Part shown: positions 48,183 through 59,368 of the stretch, piece after piece
Layout of the letters: each line of letters begins with the position of its first letter
Numbering within the stretch: position 1 is the first letter of the stretch
NCBI RefSeq assembly: GCF_008831285.2
Contig: NC_045148.1
Coordinates: 14,548,802 to 14,612,801, forward strand
Origin: Nymphaea colorata
Taxonomy: Eukaryota; Streptophyta; Magnoliopsida; Nymphaeales; Nymphaeaceae
DNA: 64,000 nucleotides
Reading direction: 5' to 3'
Notes under the pieces: generated by a model
Database searches by the model: none
Seen by the model: only the letters and a program-made list of their open reading frames with translations
What the model was told of the DNA's origin: nothing
Made by a program: the position numbers and the translations under genes

Positions 48183-48217
<35 letters not shown>
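48183..48217. repeat. (TA)n run in the AP6 promoter
   Basis: About 35 bp of TA repeats 50 bp upstream of the AP6 ATG. In the duplicate AP5 the same position has a short TTATATTGGACACGG. In AP6 the homologous TTATATCGGACACGG lies farther upstream, near 48265. Confidence 0.9.
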
Positions 48218-48219
<2 letters not shown>

Positions 48220-49653
48220 AGGCTTTACAAGGGAGTACCGATCATGAAGGCTCTGCGCTTAATTTATATCGGACACGGTTGTTCTGGCATTGAAAATCAC
48301 ACGATTGTCTGTCTGTGATGGGTTGAAATCAATGATATGGACTTGGATCATCTACTATCTTGGATCATCACTGCCAATTTGAAATTGAATTTTCTGGTGT
48401 ATGTAGTTCTTGGTTGGGATGTAAACGGGTCAAATTGGGATCATTTTCAGACACTTATGACAACTGACTAATTGGAGCCAATCGAGCATGGACATGAACA
48501 TCGGATAGAGATGAAGAAATTAAAGGTAGTGGTGTGCCACAACAAATTACGCATATTAATTATCATACATTGTTTTTTTCATTTAAATATATGTGATTCC
48601 TTTGAAGGAAAGCTTGTCCCTCTAAACATTCTGATCAAATCTCATAATCATAAAATCTTAACTATCGAATGATCTAAGAATTGATGATTAACTAAATTCG
48701 AACAACATATTAAGATAACATCAGCATAGTTACAATTTTGAAAATAAATTAAAAAATTTAATTTTAAAAATGTGGTCGCACATTTTCCTGCTCAATTTCA
48801 TTGCGTCCGACCTCACACATAACATATATTTGAAAGTGGGTTGTACTGCGAGTCTGTCGATCTGGGTTTTGTAAGAACTGATGCTGTTTCATCCGTTGAT
48901 TTTTAAGCCACCAAAGAAAGCGTCATGTATGTCATGATTTTGGTGGTTGCAAATTTAATCTTCTCTAATTAACTTCACATTTCGCCGTTGCGTATGTACA
49001 TCTTACTAAAAATTTCCAGTATGTGTTGGAGTCATTAGGAATGGTTAGGAAATAGGTGTTTGTTAGGTGTCAACATTTGCTAAATAGGTGGTAGACCCAT
49101 TAGGCCAGTGATCTCAAACATTGGAAGCATCAACCGTTGAGAAACATTGGAAGCATCATTGTCATTGAAAACGCACCAACTTATAGGCTAAAGAATGTAG
49201 GTATTTCTTAACCAAGAACACCAACAAATGATTAACTTCTAGACTTCAGATCATATGGCGGAAATCTACATAATTAGCACTGCATAGAAGGACCAAAAAG
49301 ACTTTTATATACTTCCAAAATTCTAACATTAAGTATTTTATCTTTATAATTTAAATACGGCGATCAGCTCTTGGATTGGTTTTCCATTTAAATATGATTC
49401 AATATTAAAGATGAAAGCTTCGGATCTGATATAGGACTTAAAAAGGATTTTAAAAATTATTTCTTAAAAATAAGCAAAAAAAAAAAAAACTAAGTCTAAT
49501 AAAGGGAGCTCCGGCTATCACCAGTTTAATTTGCAGGGAGAAGAGAAAGGGAAAACCACGACTTCTTCGTTCAACAAGAAAATACCCAAGGATAGGACGG
49601 GTTACAATCCTCTTGGAACTAAACAAATCATGACATTCAACTGTGGACAACTC
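48218..49653. other. Spacer between AP6 and Copia-2
   Basis: AP6 upstream sequence followed by intergenic DNA that is part of duplicated block A; from about 48755 it aligns with 59829 onward. No gene was seen. Confidence 0.6.
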
Positions 49654-49970
49654 TGTTAGCAAAATCACAGGGATTGCCTCCATTTCTCTGTTGGGAAGGT
49701 CTATCTACAGCTGCCTTTCTCATTGTTTCCTCATTTCATAATCAATATTTTGTTACCTTGTTTATCACGCAGGATTCCTGTCTGATCTTCTTACCTAAAA
49801 TGGTCTGACCTGTATTCTATATATTGAGAGTTTACCTTCTCTCAAGATCACAAGAGAAATAAAGTGAGAGCTCCCTTATTCCCATGGACGTAGGCATCAA
49901 AATGCCAAACCATGTATATGCTTGAGTGTTATTCTTTGCTCTTCCATTCTAGTTTTTCATGTTTTTAACA
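49654..49970 (+). repeat. Copia-2 5' LTR
   Basis: 317 bp; matches 54914-55225. Confidence 0.95.
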
Positions 49971-50728
49971 TGGTATCAGAGCCAGGTTCCGATCCTGTGA
50001 CCTGTGGGTTGAGAGCTCTGGTAGTCATTGAGAGGGAGTCTTTCTTGCTGTTTGCCGCAAAATCACCCAGGAAGCACAATCAGATTTCATCGTTACGAAG
50101 TGCTATGGGAGGAGGTATTTAAAACAGGGACTGCAAAATACAGTCCCATTGCTCTTTTGCAGCGACGCTGATTTCTCTAGCGACTTAAACTGTCAGACGA
50201 GAGGAAAGCCGAGAAGCGCTCGCAGAGGGGAATCGAAAGAGGGCCCGGAAGAGGCAATGCGATCCCAGTGATCCTCTTCTTGCTGTTTCGCGTGCGGGAA
50301 AAGCTTCGTCCTCTCCCCACGTAGAGCGTGTCCTGTTGCTGGCGTCGCACCGCTATCCTATGCTCCTTGCTCATTTCTTCCGGCGATCATCCAATCAGGG
50401 ACTCGACAAAAGGTACTGGAGTTCTGGCGATCATTTCTTCCTTCTTTCTTGCTCTTACCGGTTGTCGCTAGAAGGGAACATCGCAGAGCACACCGCTCAC
50501 CCTTTGCCCTCTGTTTTTTTTAGGGCACCAAAAAAGGAGAACATCACTCTCCTTTGCCCTCTGTTTTTTGGGCACCGAAGAGGAGCACATCGCCCTCTTG
50601 TGTTTTTTGCAGCATTCACCTTCCGTGCAAGAATCATCTCTTGTTGGAGCGCTCGCTGTCTGTTGGATTGCATTCATTCAGTGGAAGCGTTCCTTCTTGC
50701 TGGGCAGGGCCTTTTTAACATATTACGG

Positions 50729-53700
50729 ATGGTCGGTATTCAAACTGCTACTGCTCAAGGGGACGAGAATTCTAAAGGATCCAAATCCTCGGATCAATAT
50801 GGAAACACTTTAAAGATCACATCCACCCTCCTCAACGGAACAAACTATTTAAGTTGGGCGAAGGCTGCACGTTTATTTCTCAGTAGAAGATCTAAAGCGG
50901 GATACATCAACGGAAAAATTAAGCAGCATGCACCTAATGATCCCAGGTATGAGGAATGAGAATCTGAGAATGATATGGTCATGTCTTCGTTAATAAATTC
51001 AATGGATCCGTCTATAGCAAATATGTTCATGTATCAAGATACGGCTCAAAGCATTTGGGAGTCGCTAAAAGAACTTTACAACGAGCAAAATAATCTTGCT
51101 CGAATATATCAAATTCAATGTGAGATTGCTAATCTCATGGTGGGAAACAAAGATGTTCAACTTTATATTGGACGTATTCGCGGTCTCTTTGATGAACTTC
51201 TTCAATATCGACTAGCCACATCGGATCCCGATATCTTCACACAACGGTTTGAAGAAGATAAAATTTTCAAAGTGCTGGCTGGTCTCAGTGACGACTATGA
51301 AAACTTGCGCAGTCAAATTTTGAATTCTTCTCCTCTTCCAACATTCAACACCGTCTGCCAAATCATTCAAATAGAGGTATCTAAGAGAAAAGTTATGAAC
51401 TCATCCACCAAAGATGAAGTTGCAGGAGAAAACTCTGAAAAAATGGAGTTATGAACTCATCCACCAAAGATGAAGTTGCAGGAGAAAACTCTGAAAAAAT
51501 GGTGTATATTTCTCACACTCAAGAAGGACAAAGACGTGGACCAAACAATATGAGATCACGTAGCAAGATGAAGTGCACCCTTTGCAGAAAGATTGGGCAC
51601 ACCCGAGAACGATTCTGGGAGATCACAGGGAGGCCTGAGAAGGAAAAACCAACCTCGACCTCAAAGGAGACAAATTTGGCATGCACGTCTTCAAAGGCGA
51701 TCAATGTGGCAAATTTTGTTACAAAGGACGATCTGGAAAATTTTTTTCGAAAATTCTCCAAGGCCAACCTCGTCTCCTCTCAACCAGTCGGAGAAAGTTC
51801 TGAAGGTAAACCTTTAGTTTTTCTTCGTATGAGAAAAAATAATGCTTGGATTATTGACTTCGGAGCAACCGATCACATGACTAGTGAATCATCTACTTTT
51901 AGTGAACTTATCAAAGATTATAGACAACCTGTTTTCACTGCCGATGGTTCTTCTATAAATGTCGAGTGTGCTGGTACAATGACGTTCTTTGGAAATTAAA
52001 AATCTAAAGTTCTTCTTATTCCTAAACTTGCAGCAAATTTGATTTCTGTTAGGAAGATTACTCAAGCTTACAATTGTTTGGCAATTTTTTCTTCCAAGGA
52101 CGTGACATTTCAGGAACTGAACTCGAAGAAAGTGATTGGTAAAGGACATCTCCAAAGAGAACTGTATGTTCTAGATGATGACTGTGTTGGTCTTCTCACC
52201 AGAAGCCGACGAAACTCTGAGTACCAGATATGACACGCTAGATTGGGGCACATTTTAGACCGGAGTATCAAAAAACTTATTCCTCAACTTACTACAGAAG
52301 ATTAGGCAGTGAGTTTTCCAAGTTTACAAGACTTCCGTTTCAATCGTCTGTAGAAAAATCTGTTGAAGTTTTCGATCTCGTACACTCTAATGTATGAGGA
52401 CCCGCTCCTAAAATCTCTCATACCGAATATAGATATTATGTCTCTTTTATCGATGATATGACTCATGTAACCTGGATTTATTTTCTCAAAAATAAAAGTG
52501 AGGTGCAAAAAATATTTGAAGAGTTCTATAGTCTTATTCATACTCAGTATGACAATGGTGGGGTGTATGTTAATGATAATCTTAAAGAGTTTATGCGAAT
52601 GAAAGACATACAACCACAATACTCTTGTGCCGAAACTCCTCAACAAAATGGCGTCGCAGAGAGGAAAAATCGTCAACTCTTAAACATCGCCCGTGCTCTC
52701 ATGATATATATGAATGTGCTACAAAAATATTGGAATGAAGCCATTGGAACCGCCTGCTATATATCTAACCGGATTCCTAATTTTAGCATTTATGGCAAGG
52801 TACCTCTTGAATTTCTCCTCAAACGACCAATCTCCATTAAGCATCTCAAGGCGTTTGGGTGCAAGTGTTACGTCCATGTGCAGGAAAAGTTTAGAAACAA
52901 ATTTCAGAAACGTGCCATAAAATGTATTTTCATGGGATATTCAAGCAAAAAACATGGCTATCGCTGCCTTGATCCCATTACCTACAAGATGATAGTCTCA
53001 AGAGATGTAAAATTCTATAAGACTGAAAATTATTTTGAAAATACTCAACAAGAAGAGTGCCCTTCTCAGCTCTCCATGCAAAACAATGACACTCCTCGTC
53101 CCTTGATTGACACCTTCAACCAAATCCCTCACTGAAAAAATGATGAAGTTAACAGCTGTCTTCCAATCAAGAAGTGACTGATGAAGGAGAAATTCAAACC
53201 AACGACGTCTCCCATGTTCCTCAAGTTAGACATTCCTCAAGACAATGTAGGCCACCGATCAGGTTAAGTGATTACTATACATACTTATCCACTCACTCTA
53301 TTGAAAAGTATTTGTTGTTTGATGGAATGTCTGAATCTTGTAAATCTTATGTTTATGCAATTTACAAGCTTCAAGAGCCAAAAAATTTTCAGGAGGCAAG
53401 TAAAGATGAAAAATGGAGAGATGCCATGACAGAGGAACTTAGATATCTTGAAAAAATCATACTTGGGATTTTGTCCCTTGTCCCGAAGGAAAGAAACGTG
53501 TCGGATGCAAATGGATTTACCAAATCAAATTCAAAAGTAATAGAGAAGTTGAGCGGTACAAAGCCCGACTTGTTGCTAAGGGATTCACTCAGACTGAAGG
53601 GATTGATTATACAAAAACTTTTGCTCCAGTTGCAAAAATGAATACGGTAAGGGCTCTTCTTGTTGTCGCTTCCATAAAAAGATGGAGTCTTTTTCAACTT

Positions 53701-54904
53701 GATGTTAAAAACACCTTCCTTCATGACGAATTAAGTGAAGAGGTATTCATGGAAGTCCCACAAGGTGTCACAAGTAAATCGGATCACGTGTGTAAACTCA
53801 AGAAAGCCTTGTATGGTCTCAAACAATCGCCCCGCGCGTGGTTTTCTCGTCTTAGCCAAGCCCTCAACAAGTATGGCTTCAAACAAAGCACTGCAGATTA
53901 TACAATGTTCACAGCCACTCGAGGAGACAAGGTAACTATACTGCTCGTATATGTTGATGATATTATACTTACCGGGAATGACGTCGAGTACATACATATG
54001 ATAAAGAAGTATCTCAACAAAGAATTTGAGGTCAAAGATCTCAGAACTCTTCGATACTTTCTTGGCATTGAAGTTCCCCAATCTGACAAAGGCGTTTTTA
54101 TCTGCCAACGAAAATATATTATTGATCTCCTCAAGGAAACTAGATATCTTGGATCGAAAGCTGCAGAGACGCCTCTTGAGACAAATTGCAAGCTGAAGAA
54201 ATAAGAAGGTAGCATTGTAAAAAACATAGAAAACTTTCAAAAACTTGTCGTCAAACTTATATATTTGACAGTTACTCGACCAGATATCGCATATGCAGTC
54301 AGTGTAATCAGCCAATTTATGCATAATCCAAGGTCTAGTCATGCCGAAGCAGCACATAGAATACTACGGTACTTGAAAGGGAGTCCAGGCAAAGGTATTT
54401 TAATAAAGCGAAGCCAATCTCTTGTTGTGTCTGGATACTGCGATGCTGATTGGGCTGGAGACCAACGATAGAAGATCTACATTGGGTTATTGTACATTTA
54501 TTGGAGACAATCTTGTGACGTGGAAGAGCAAAAAACAAACTGTTGTAGCTCGGTCGAGTGCAGAAGACGAATATAGATCTATGGCCATATCTACGTGCGA
54601 ACTAATATGGATCAAAGCATTACTCAAGGATATGAATTTGGATATTAGGGAACCAATGGAACTAAAGTGCGATAATGTGACGGCTATTCACATTGAATCA
54701 AATCTCGTATTTCACGAACGGACCAAGCACATTGAAGTCGACTACCACTTTGTTTGTGAAAAGATTCAAGATCACACTATACAAACTTTACACGTTAGGA
54801 GTGAGATTCAGCTGGCTAACGTATTCACCAAGAGCCTTGGAAAAGAAGAGCATAAAACCCTGATTAACAAGTTGGGGCAATTAGACATCTGCCTACCAAC
54901 TTGA
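50729..54904 (+). pseudogene. Copia-2 gag-pol remnants
   Basis: The likely gag start is the ATG at 50729. The gag region (TLLNGTNYLSWAKAARLFLS) meets a stop at about 50957, then continues in another frame. A 56-bp tandem duplication at 51391-51502 causes a further frameshift. The zinc knuckle reads CTLCRKIGHTRERFW, with Phe replacing the final Cys. The protease motif is IDFGATDHM, with Phe after the catalytic Asp. The integrase core (FIDDMTHVTW, PQQNGVAERKNRQ), the reverse transcriptase (YVDDIILTGND) and RNase H (WKSKKQTVVARSSAEDEYRS) are readable but spread over several frames with stops. It is non-functional. It belongs to a different copia subgroup from Copia-1, judged by gag and linker sequence. 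Confidence 0.92.
51391..51502 (+). repeat. 56-bp perfect tandem duplication in Copia-2 gag
   Basis: Two adjacent 56-bp units begin AGTTATGAACTCATCC and end AAAAAATGG. The unit length is not a multiple of three, so it shifts the frame. Confidence 0.95.
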
Positions 54905-54913
54905 GGGGGAGAT

Positions 54914-55225
54914 TGTTAGCAAAATCATAGGGATTGTCTCCATTTGTCTGTTGGGAAGGTCTATCTACAACTGTCTTTCTCATTGTTTCCTCATTTCATA
55001 ATCAAGATTTTGTTACCTTGTTTATCACGCAGGATTCCTGTGTGATCTTCTTACCTAAAATGGTTTGGCTTGTACTCTATAAGAGTTTACATTTTCTCAA
55101 GATCACAAGAAAAATAAAGTGAGAGCTCCCTTATTCCCGTGGACGTAGGCATCAAAATGCCGAACCACATATATGCTTGAGTGTTATTCTTTGCTCTTCC
55201 ATTCTAGTTTTTCATGTTCTTAACA
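54914..55225 (+). repeat. Copia-2 3' LTR
   Basis: 312 bp, followed by AACCC and then sequence homologous to about 61210 onward. Confidence 0.95.
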
Positions 55226-55605
55226 AACCCCCTTTCTCTGGACCAAAGTATATCGAAAGTTCCAAGTTCCGATTTCTCTTTTTCGTGATGATCAAATGGG
55301 GTGCAAATTTTGAAATGTTTTCAAAACCGGATGCGCAAAGAGCTAGCGGAGTAGGGACAAGATTCAAATTAAATGCCGCCAACAAAGATAGAGTCGCCCT
55401 GCCATATCTTCAAGACCATGATCTTGGGCTTGACGCGGTTAGATCTCTGGATTTGGGCCAATCTATTTCAATGCATATATATAGCTCCCTGCTTCATTTT
55501 ATGAGCATCAAGTAAAGGTGAAAACGTTTTTATTATTATGATATCACGTACCATACAACAACAAGTATCATCTTTTTGAGAAAATGATTCAATCCACGCA
55601 AAAGT

Positions 55606-58274
55606 TTAGCTGCACGCTCCTTGTACGAAGCCAATCTTTGAATGGGGGATGTCATGCACGAGCAGAGTAGTCTTCTGCTGCCAGTTCCCTATGATGCCCG
55701 GATCCGCTGCATTGGTGTTCCCAGCAAATGCCAAGCAGACCTGAGACATACTTGAAACCACCAGGATGTTGGCAGCATTTAGGACCAAGTCCGAGCCTCC
55801 CTGAAAGTGGAACGCGATCCCAGGAATCTGAAATGATGTGTAGCTGGACAGGTCATAGCAGGTATCAAGAAAAGTGGCCGCCGGGGCCAGCGGATACTTG
55901 CGTTGGGCCATGAAAGCACGGAAGGCGGACCTCAGTGCACTGTAAACTGCCGGCGGCAGCCGTGTGATCACAGTTCCGGAGTCTAAGACGGTGCCTTCGC
56001 TTCCAAAGGCGGAAGGAGAAAGAGGCAGGAGAAAGAGGCAGGAGACGTCCACCCACACTCATTCCGGTGAGGGGGACGACATAGAGCTTAGAGTTGGGGA
56101 GCAATGGCGTGAACCGAGTGGAGCTGAAGGATGACGGGTCGGGCCCGAAGGTCAAGTGTCCCACACTGTTTGATGTGGGCAAGCAGTAGCTGAACACACC
56201 GCCGTACTTGTTCCTTGCTTGAGACACAACGGACAGCTGAGTCCGGCCAAGCCCAAGAAGACCACCAACCATCCCAAAGATCCCCTGGTTTTTCTGACCA
56301 CACCCGAAGGTGAACCCAGGGAGTACATCGGACCCAGTCAGGGTCAATTTGTCGCGGCTAAGTTGCCCAACTGTAATGGAGTTGTCACCGTAAACGATGC
56401 CGTAGAGGCAGCCGGAAGCAGAGCACTGGTTAAGGCCGGACTCGAGCTTTGCCGCGGCGCATTCGGGCGCAGTGCATGATACCCTCTGGTAGGTGGAAGA
56501 GAAGGCGGGGTTGAACCTGGGCCCCTGCTGCGGGTAACATGAGATGCAGGGCTCGCACTGGACCCAGGTGAGGTCACTGCCTGTGTCAAAGGCTAGGTTG
56601 AAGGCCTGCTTCGGCGTCCCTAGGCCCACCGTCACTATGTAGTTCCCAGTGCTTAATGATGCGCCTGGGCGAGCAGGGAGGGTTGTTGTTGCCTGTGTCT
56701 GGAAGGGGTCCTGCACTTGTTTGTTATAAGATGGGGATGAGGACGCCCTTGAATGGATCCATTCGACACGGGACTGATCCTGCTGGACGATCTCCGTCAA
56801 GGTCAGCTGGCTGCCGTTCGCCGCTGATCCGGGGTTGCCGGAGAAAGGGGAGCAGGGACCATGCCGGTGGACCAGTTTTAGCACCCCCCGTCCTTGCTCG
56901 CGGAGACCTGCACCTACGTGATGATGAGTAGCGGATCAGTCATACGCATATGCACAAGGGACTCGTCCTACATCAAAGATCAAGCAGCCACTCTTGTACA
57001 ACGAAATAGCGCTTAGTACTCAGTAGTGTTTGAATATATTGTCTATGAAATGCTTTACAGAGAAGAAATAATGCAGAGACCTGGGCCATAATATTATATC
57101 TTGGGTTTCATGTGGAAAGGTTGCTTCTAAGGACTAAGATAATTAAGCCCCTGTACTTTAATTTGTCACAAAAAAATGTGGCGTACATTTAGGAAATTTA
57201 TACAAGTGAGCGCATGTGCCATTCTCATAGGAAAACTTATCCATTAAATGGACCGTTGATTTTTTTTTAGCTTCCAAGGAGCCCACTTCAATGGGGAAAC
57301 TGGTTTTATGCATATCCTGTGACGGAGTGGATAATGACCAAAATATCCCTTATAAAGTAAAAAAGTATGACTTTTTTTTTTAAAAAAAAAAGCATTATAA
57401 ATATAAGCATTACACTTTATTATCAAAAAATTTAAAAATACTCCACCCTTCTTTCGTTTTTTTGGGGGAGTGTATATTTGTTGCCGACACACTCGACCTT
57501 AGGGTTGGGAAAGTAACCTTGGGGTCTTACACCGTCATGTGAGCAATTAATTCTCTCAGCTCAGCGCAGGGGTGGTTTCCTAAAAGAAAATTTTAAAAAA
57601 CCAAAGGAACAATTTCTTTCTAAATGCTTTAGGCAAGAATATATATCAATGTTAGAATCTATTTTGGAATGGACAAGCTTCTCATTCATTGTGTGAATGA
57701 GTTGGTGTAGTGATTTAGCTGAATGACTTGTGAATCGGCGACAGTATTATGAACTTATATTTTTGGAAAAATAATAGATATGAAATATATTAAAGTAAAA
57801 AATCTTAATAAGCCACTGGATTGAATTGCCAGCCACTAGGAAATTACGTCGACCCAGCAAAAGGAAACAACTAAAACGAAGCCATAATCTTTAGAAAAAT
57901 CACAGAAACACCTCTTTTCTAGAGCGCACACACATCAAATGGTTCTTTTATGTAACTCCCTACACAAAGGCCTCGATTAGCTCAAACAAAATCAATGCTG
58001 GCTAACGGGATTCACGCCAGCACACTCAGAACAAAATTACTTCAAATTAATCTGAATGTGCTTGGAAACATGCCTCATCTGTAAGGGAGAGGGAGCGGAA
58101 AAGCTTACCTTTTCCCGCTTTACAAAGTTGCATCGCCGACGGCAGGATGTCGGCGGCATTAATCTGAAAGTAGTGATGGCTTGCATCTTTTGCACTGGCA
58201 AAGGAGGACGTCCCCAGACAGAGGAAGAGAGCTAGGAAGAGGTTGAGAGTGCTGAACAGTGACAGCTTCGTCAT
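55606..58274 (-). pseudogene. AP7: aspartic protease gene with 13-bp duplication frameshift
   Basis: Exon 1 is 58274-58109 (signal peptide, FSTLNLFLALFLCLGTSSFASA) and exon 2 is 56907-55606, with a 1201-nt phase-1 intron (donor GTAAGC, acceptor GTGCAG). Exon 2 begins LREQGRGVLKLVHRHGPC and has FDTGSDLTWVQC and flap YGDNSITVG. At 56019-56044 a 13-bp tandem duplication shifts the frame just before the second catalytic motif, giving an unrelated tail. The second half (VLDSGTVITRLPPAVY to IGFVQGACS) is open in another frame and otherwise normal. Exon 2 length minus 13 restores the family phase, so this is the only lesion. The predicted product would lack the second catalytic aspartate. It may be a recent pseudogene, an allele, or an assembly error in a repetitive spot. 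Confidence 0.87.
56019..56044. repeat. 13-bp tandem duplication in AP7
   Basis: AAAGAGGCAGGAG occurs twice in direct succession (56019-56031 and 56032-56044) and shifts the AP7 frame. Confidence 0.95.
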
Positions 58275-58553
58275 GCTTGAACACTACTCTTGCTCTCTTC
58301 CCGTCTGAGTGAGCTCTCAAGGCTTGAGAAACATCACCGAAGGGGGATCACCATTTTAAAGGCCTCCATTCATAATCGTGCTTGTAGCAAATAACAAGTC
58401 TCCTTGCTGCCGCGATTTCACTGTGATTTTGGGCACGGGTCAAAGTCACTTGCGTGTGGGCACGATCATATCATCTTGTAGAAAAAGCTTCTCTCGGGGA
58501 CCAAACATGGAGAAGAATGTTTAAATGGAAAAGAAAAATCCGAAGCACATCGC

Positions 58554-58601
<48 letters not shown>

Positions 58602-59046
58602 ATTATTCAAATATTATTTACATACTTATTTGTAGATGTGACAGACCAATGGCCCTAGTTTCATATAAGCATGATGATTGATGACAAATGAAATGCTCGA
58701 CATCTTTCAATAATTTAATTTATTCCTTCAATTGTTTCTTTAGTAAATAAATACTAAGGTTCAAACACTTTCACTACGTTAATTTAATCTGAAGTTTGTT
58801 TCCAAGCGAAATAAATGCTGCGAAAGGCCTAATATATAAGGCGTGCGGATCAGCACGTTCCCCGTCGTGCATTCAAATCGACGGTAATTTTATATGGGGG
58901 TGGCAAGAAGAGTCTTAGGATTCGCAGTACCCTGGCTCATAAATAAAGACCCTGCAGGTGGAGACGAGGTAAGGGGAGAAGAACATCATGGCGTTCCTGT
59001 TACCTTCGTGGCAAGTTAAAGATAAAAAATGGATGCAGTTACCGTG
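58275..59046. other. Spacer between AP7 and AP8
   Basis: 5' flank of AP7, with a (CA)n(TA)n microsatellite at 58553-58600. A TTTAAAAT stretch near 58352 is a weak TATA candidate for AP7. No gene was seen. Confidence 0.5.
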
Positions 59047-59368
59047 CTAAGCAGGCACTGGACCCAGGAGAGGCAAGTTAAGATCACGTCCGGTGGGGTT
59101 CCGACGTATATGGGAAGCTTTGTGGTGGCATCCGTTTGCAGCACGTCTTTTGGTTGCTTGTTTGTGTGAGGAGGATGAAGAAGATGCTGCTATCCTTGAA
59201 TTGATCGATCCAATCGACGCGCAGCTGGTCCTCTGGGATGGGTCTCCCGGAAAACTTGTTCAATCTCTGCCGACGCTTCTGGTAAGAGATCAGATTCATC
59301 AGAATAAGGGCCATGCCGATGCACCAGTTTGAGGAGAGGCTTTCCCTGCGCCGATCTGTTGCTGGGTG
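59047..59368 (-). pseudogene. AP8: fragment of an AP6-like exon 2
   Basis: From the intact acceptor (ATGCAG before 59368) the fragment reads APSNRSAQGKPLLKLVHRHG, then drifts by frameshift to a stop near 59190. It covers the prodomain part of exon 2. An internal deletion then joins the LPIYVGTP segment almost directly to the LSWVQC segment, so the Asp-Thr-Gly motif is gone. The rest of exon 2 and all of exon 1 are missing. The intron side (59369 to about 59828) aligns with the AP6 intron. It is clearly a dead relic of a duplicate of AP6. Confidence 0.88.

Larger units (their letters stand above)
49654..55225 (+). mobile_element. Copia-2: degenerate Ty1/copia element between AP6 and AP7
   Basis: A 5572-bp element with LTRs of 317 and 312 bp (TGTTAGCA to TTAACA), a primer site TGGTATCAGAGC immediately after the 5' LTR at 49971, and a purine tract TTGAGGGGGAGAT before the 3' LTR. 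The flanking 5-mers AACTC and AACCC are a target duplication with one change. By eye the LTRs carry about 20 substitutions and a 5-bp indel, so it is much older than Copia-1. The paralogous block B has no insertion at the equivalent place (about 61206). Confidence 0.95.
47022..56128. repeat. Duplicated block, copy A (AP6 5' part to AP7 3' part)
   Basis: Without Copia-2 this block aligns in order and orientation with 59047-61954. Shared parts are the 5' half of AP6 exon 2, the AP6 intron, the intergenic stretch from about 48755, the sequence around the Copia-2 insertion point, and the 3' part of AP7. Boundaries are approximate. Confidence 0.85.

Noticed and set aside
49971-50728. Open frames on both strands in the Copia-2 leader
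   Set aside because: Untranslated leader between primer site and gag; the frames carry no known gag sequence before the ATG at 50729.
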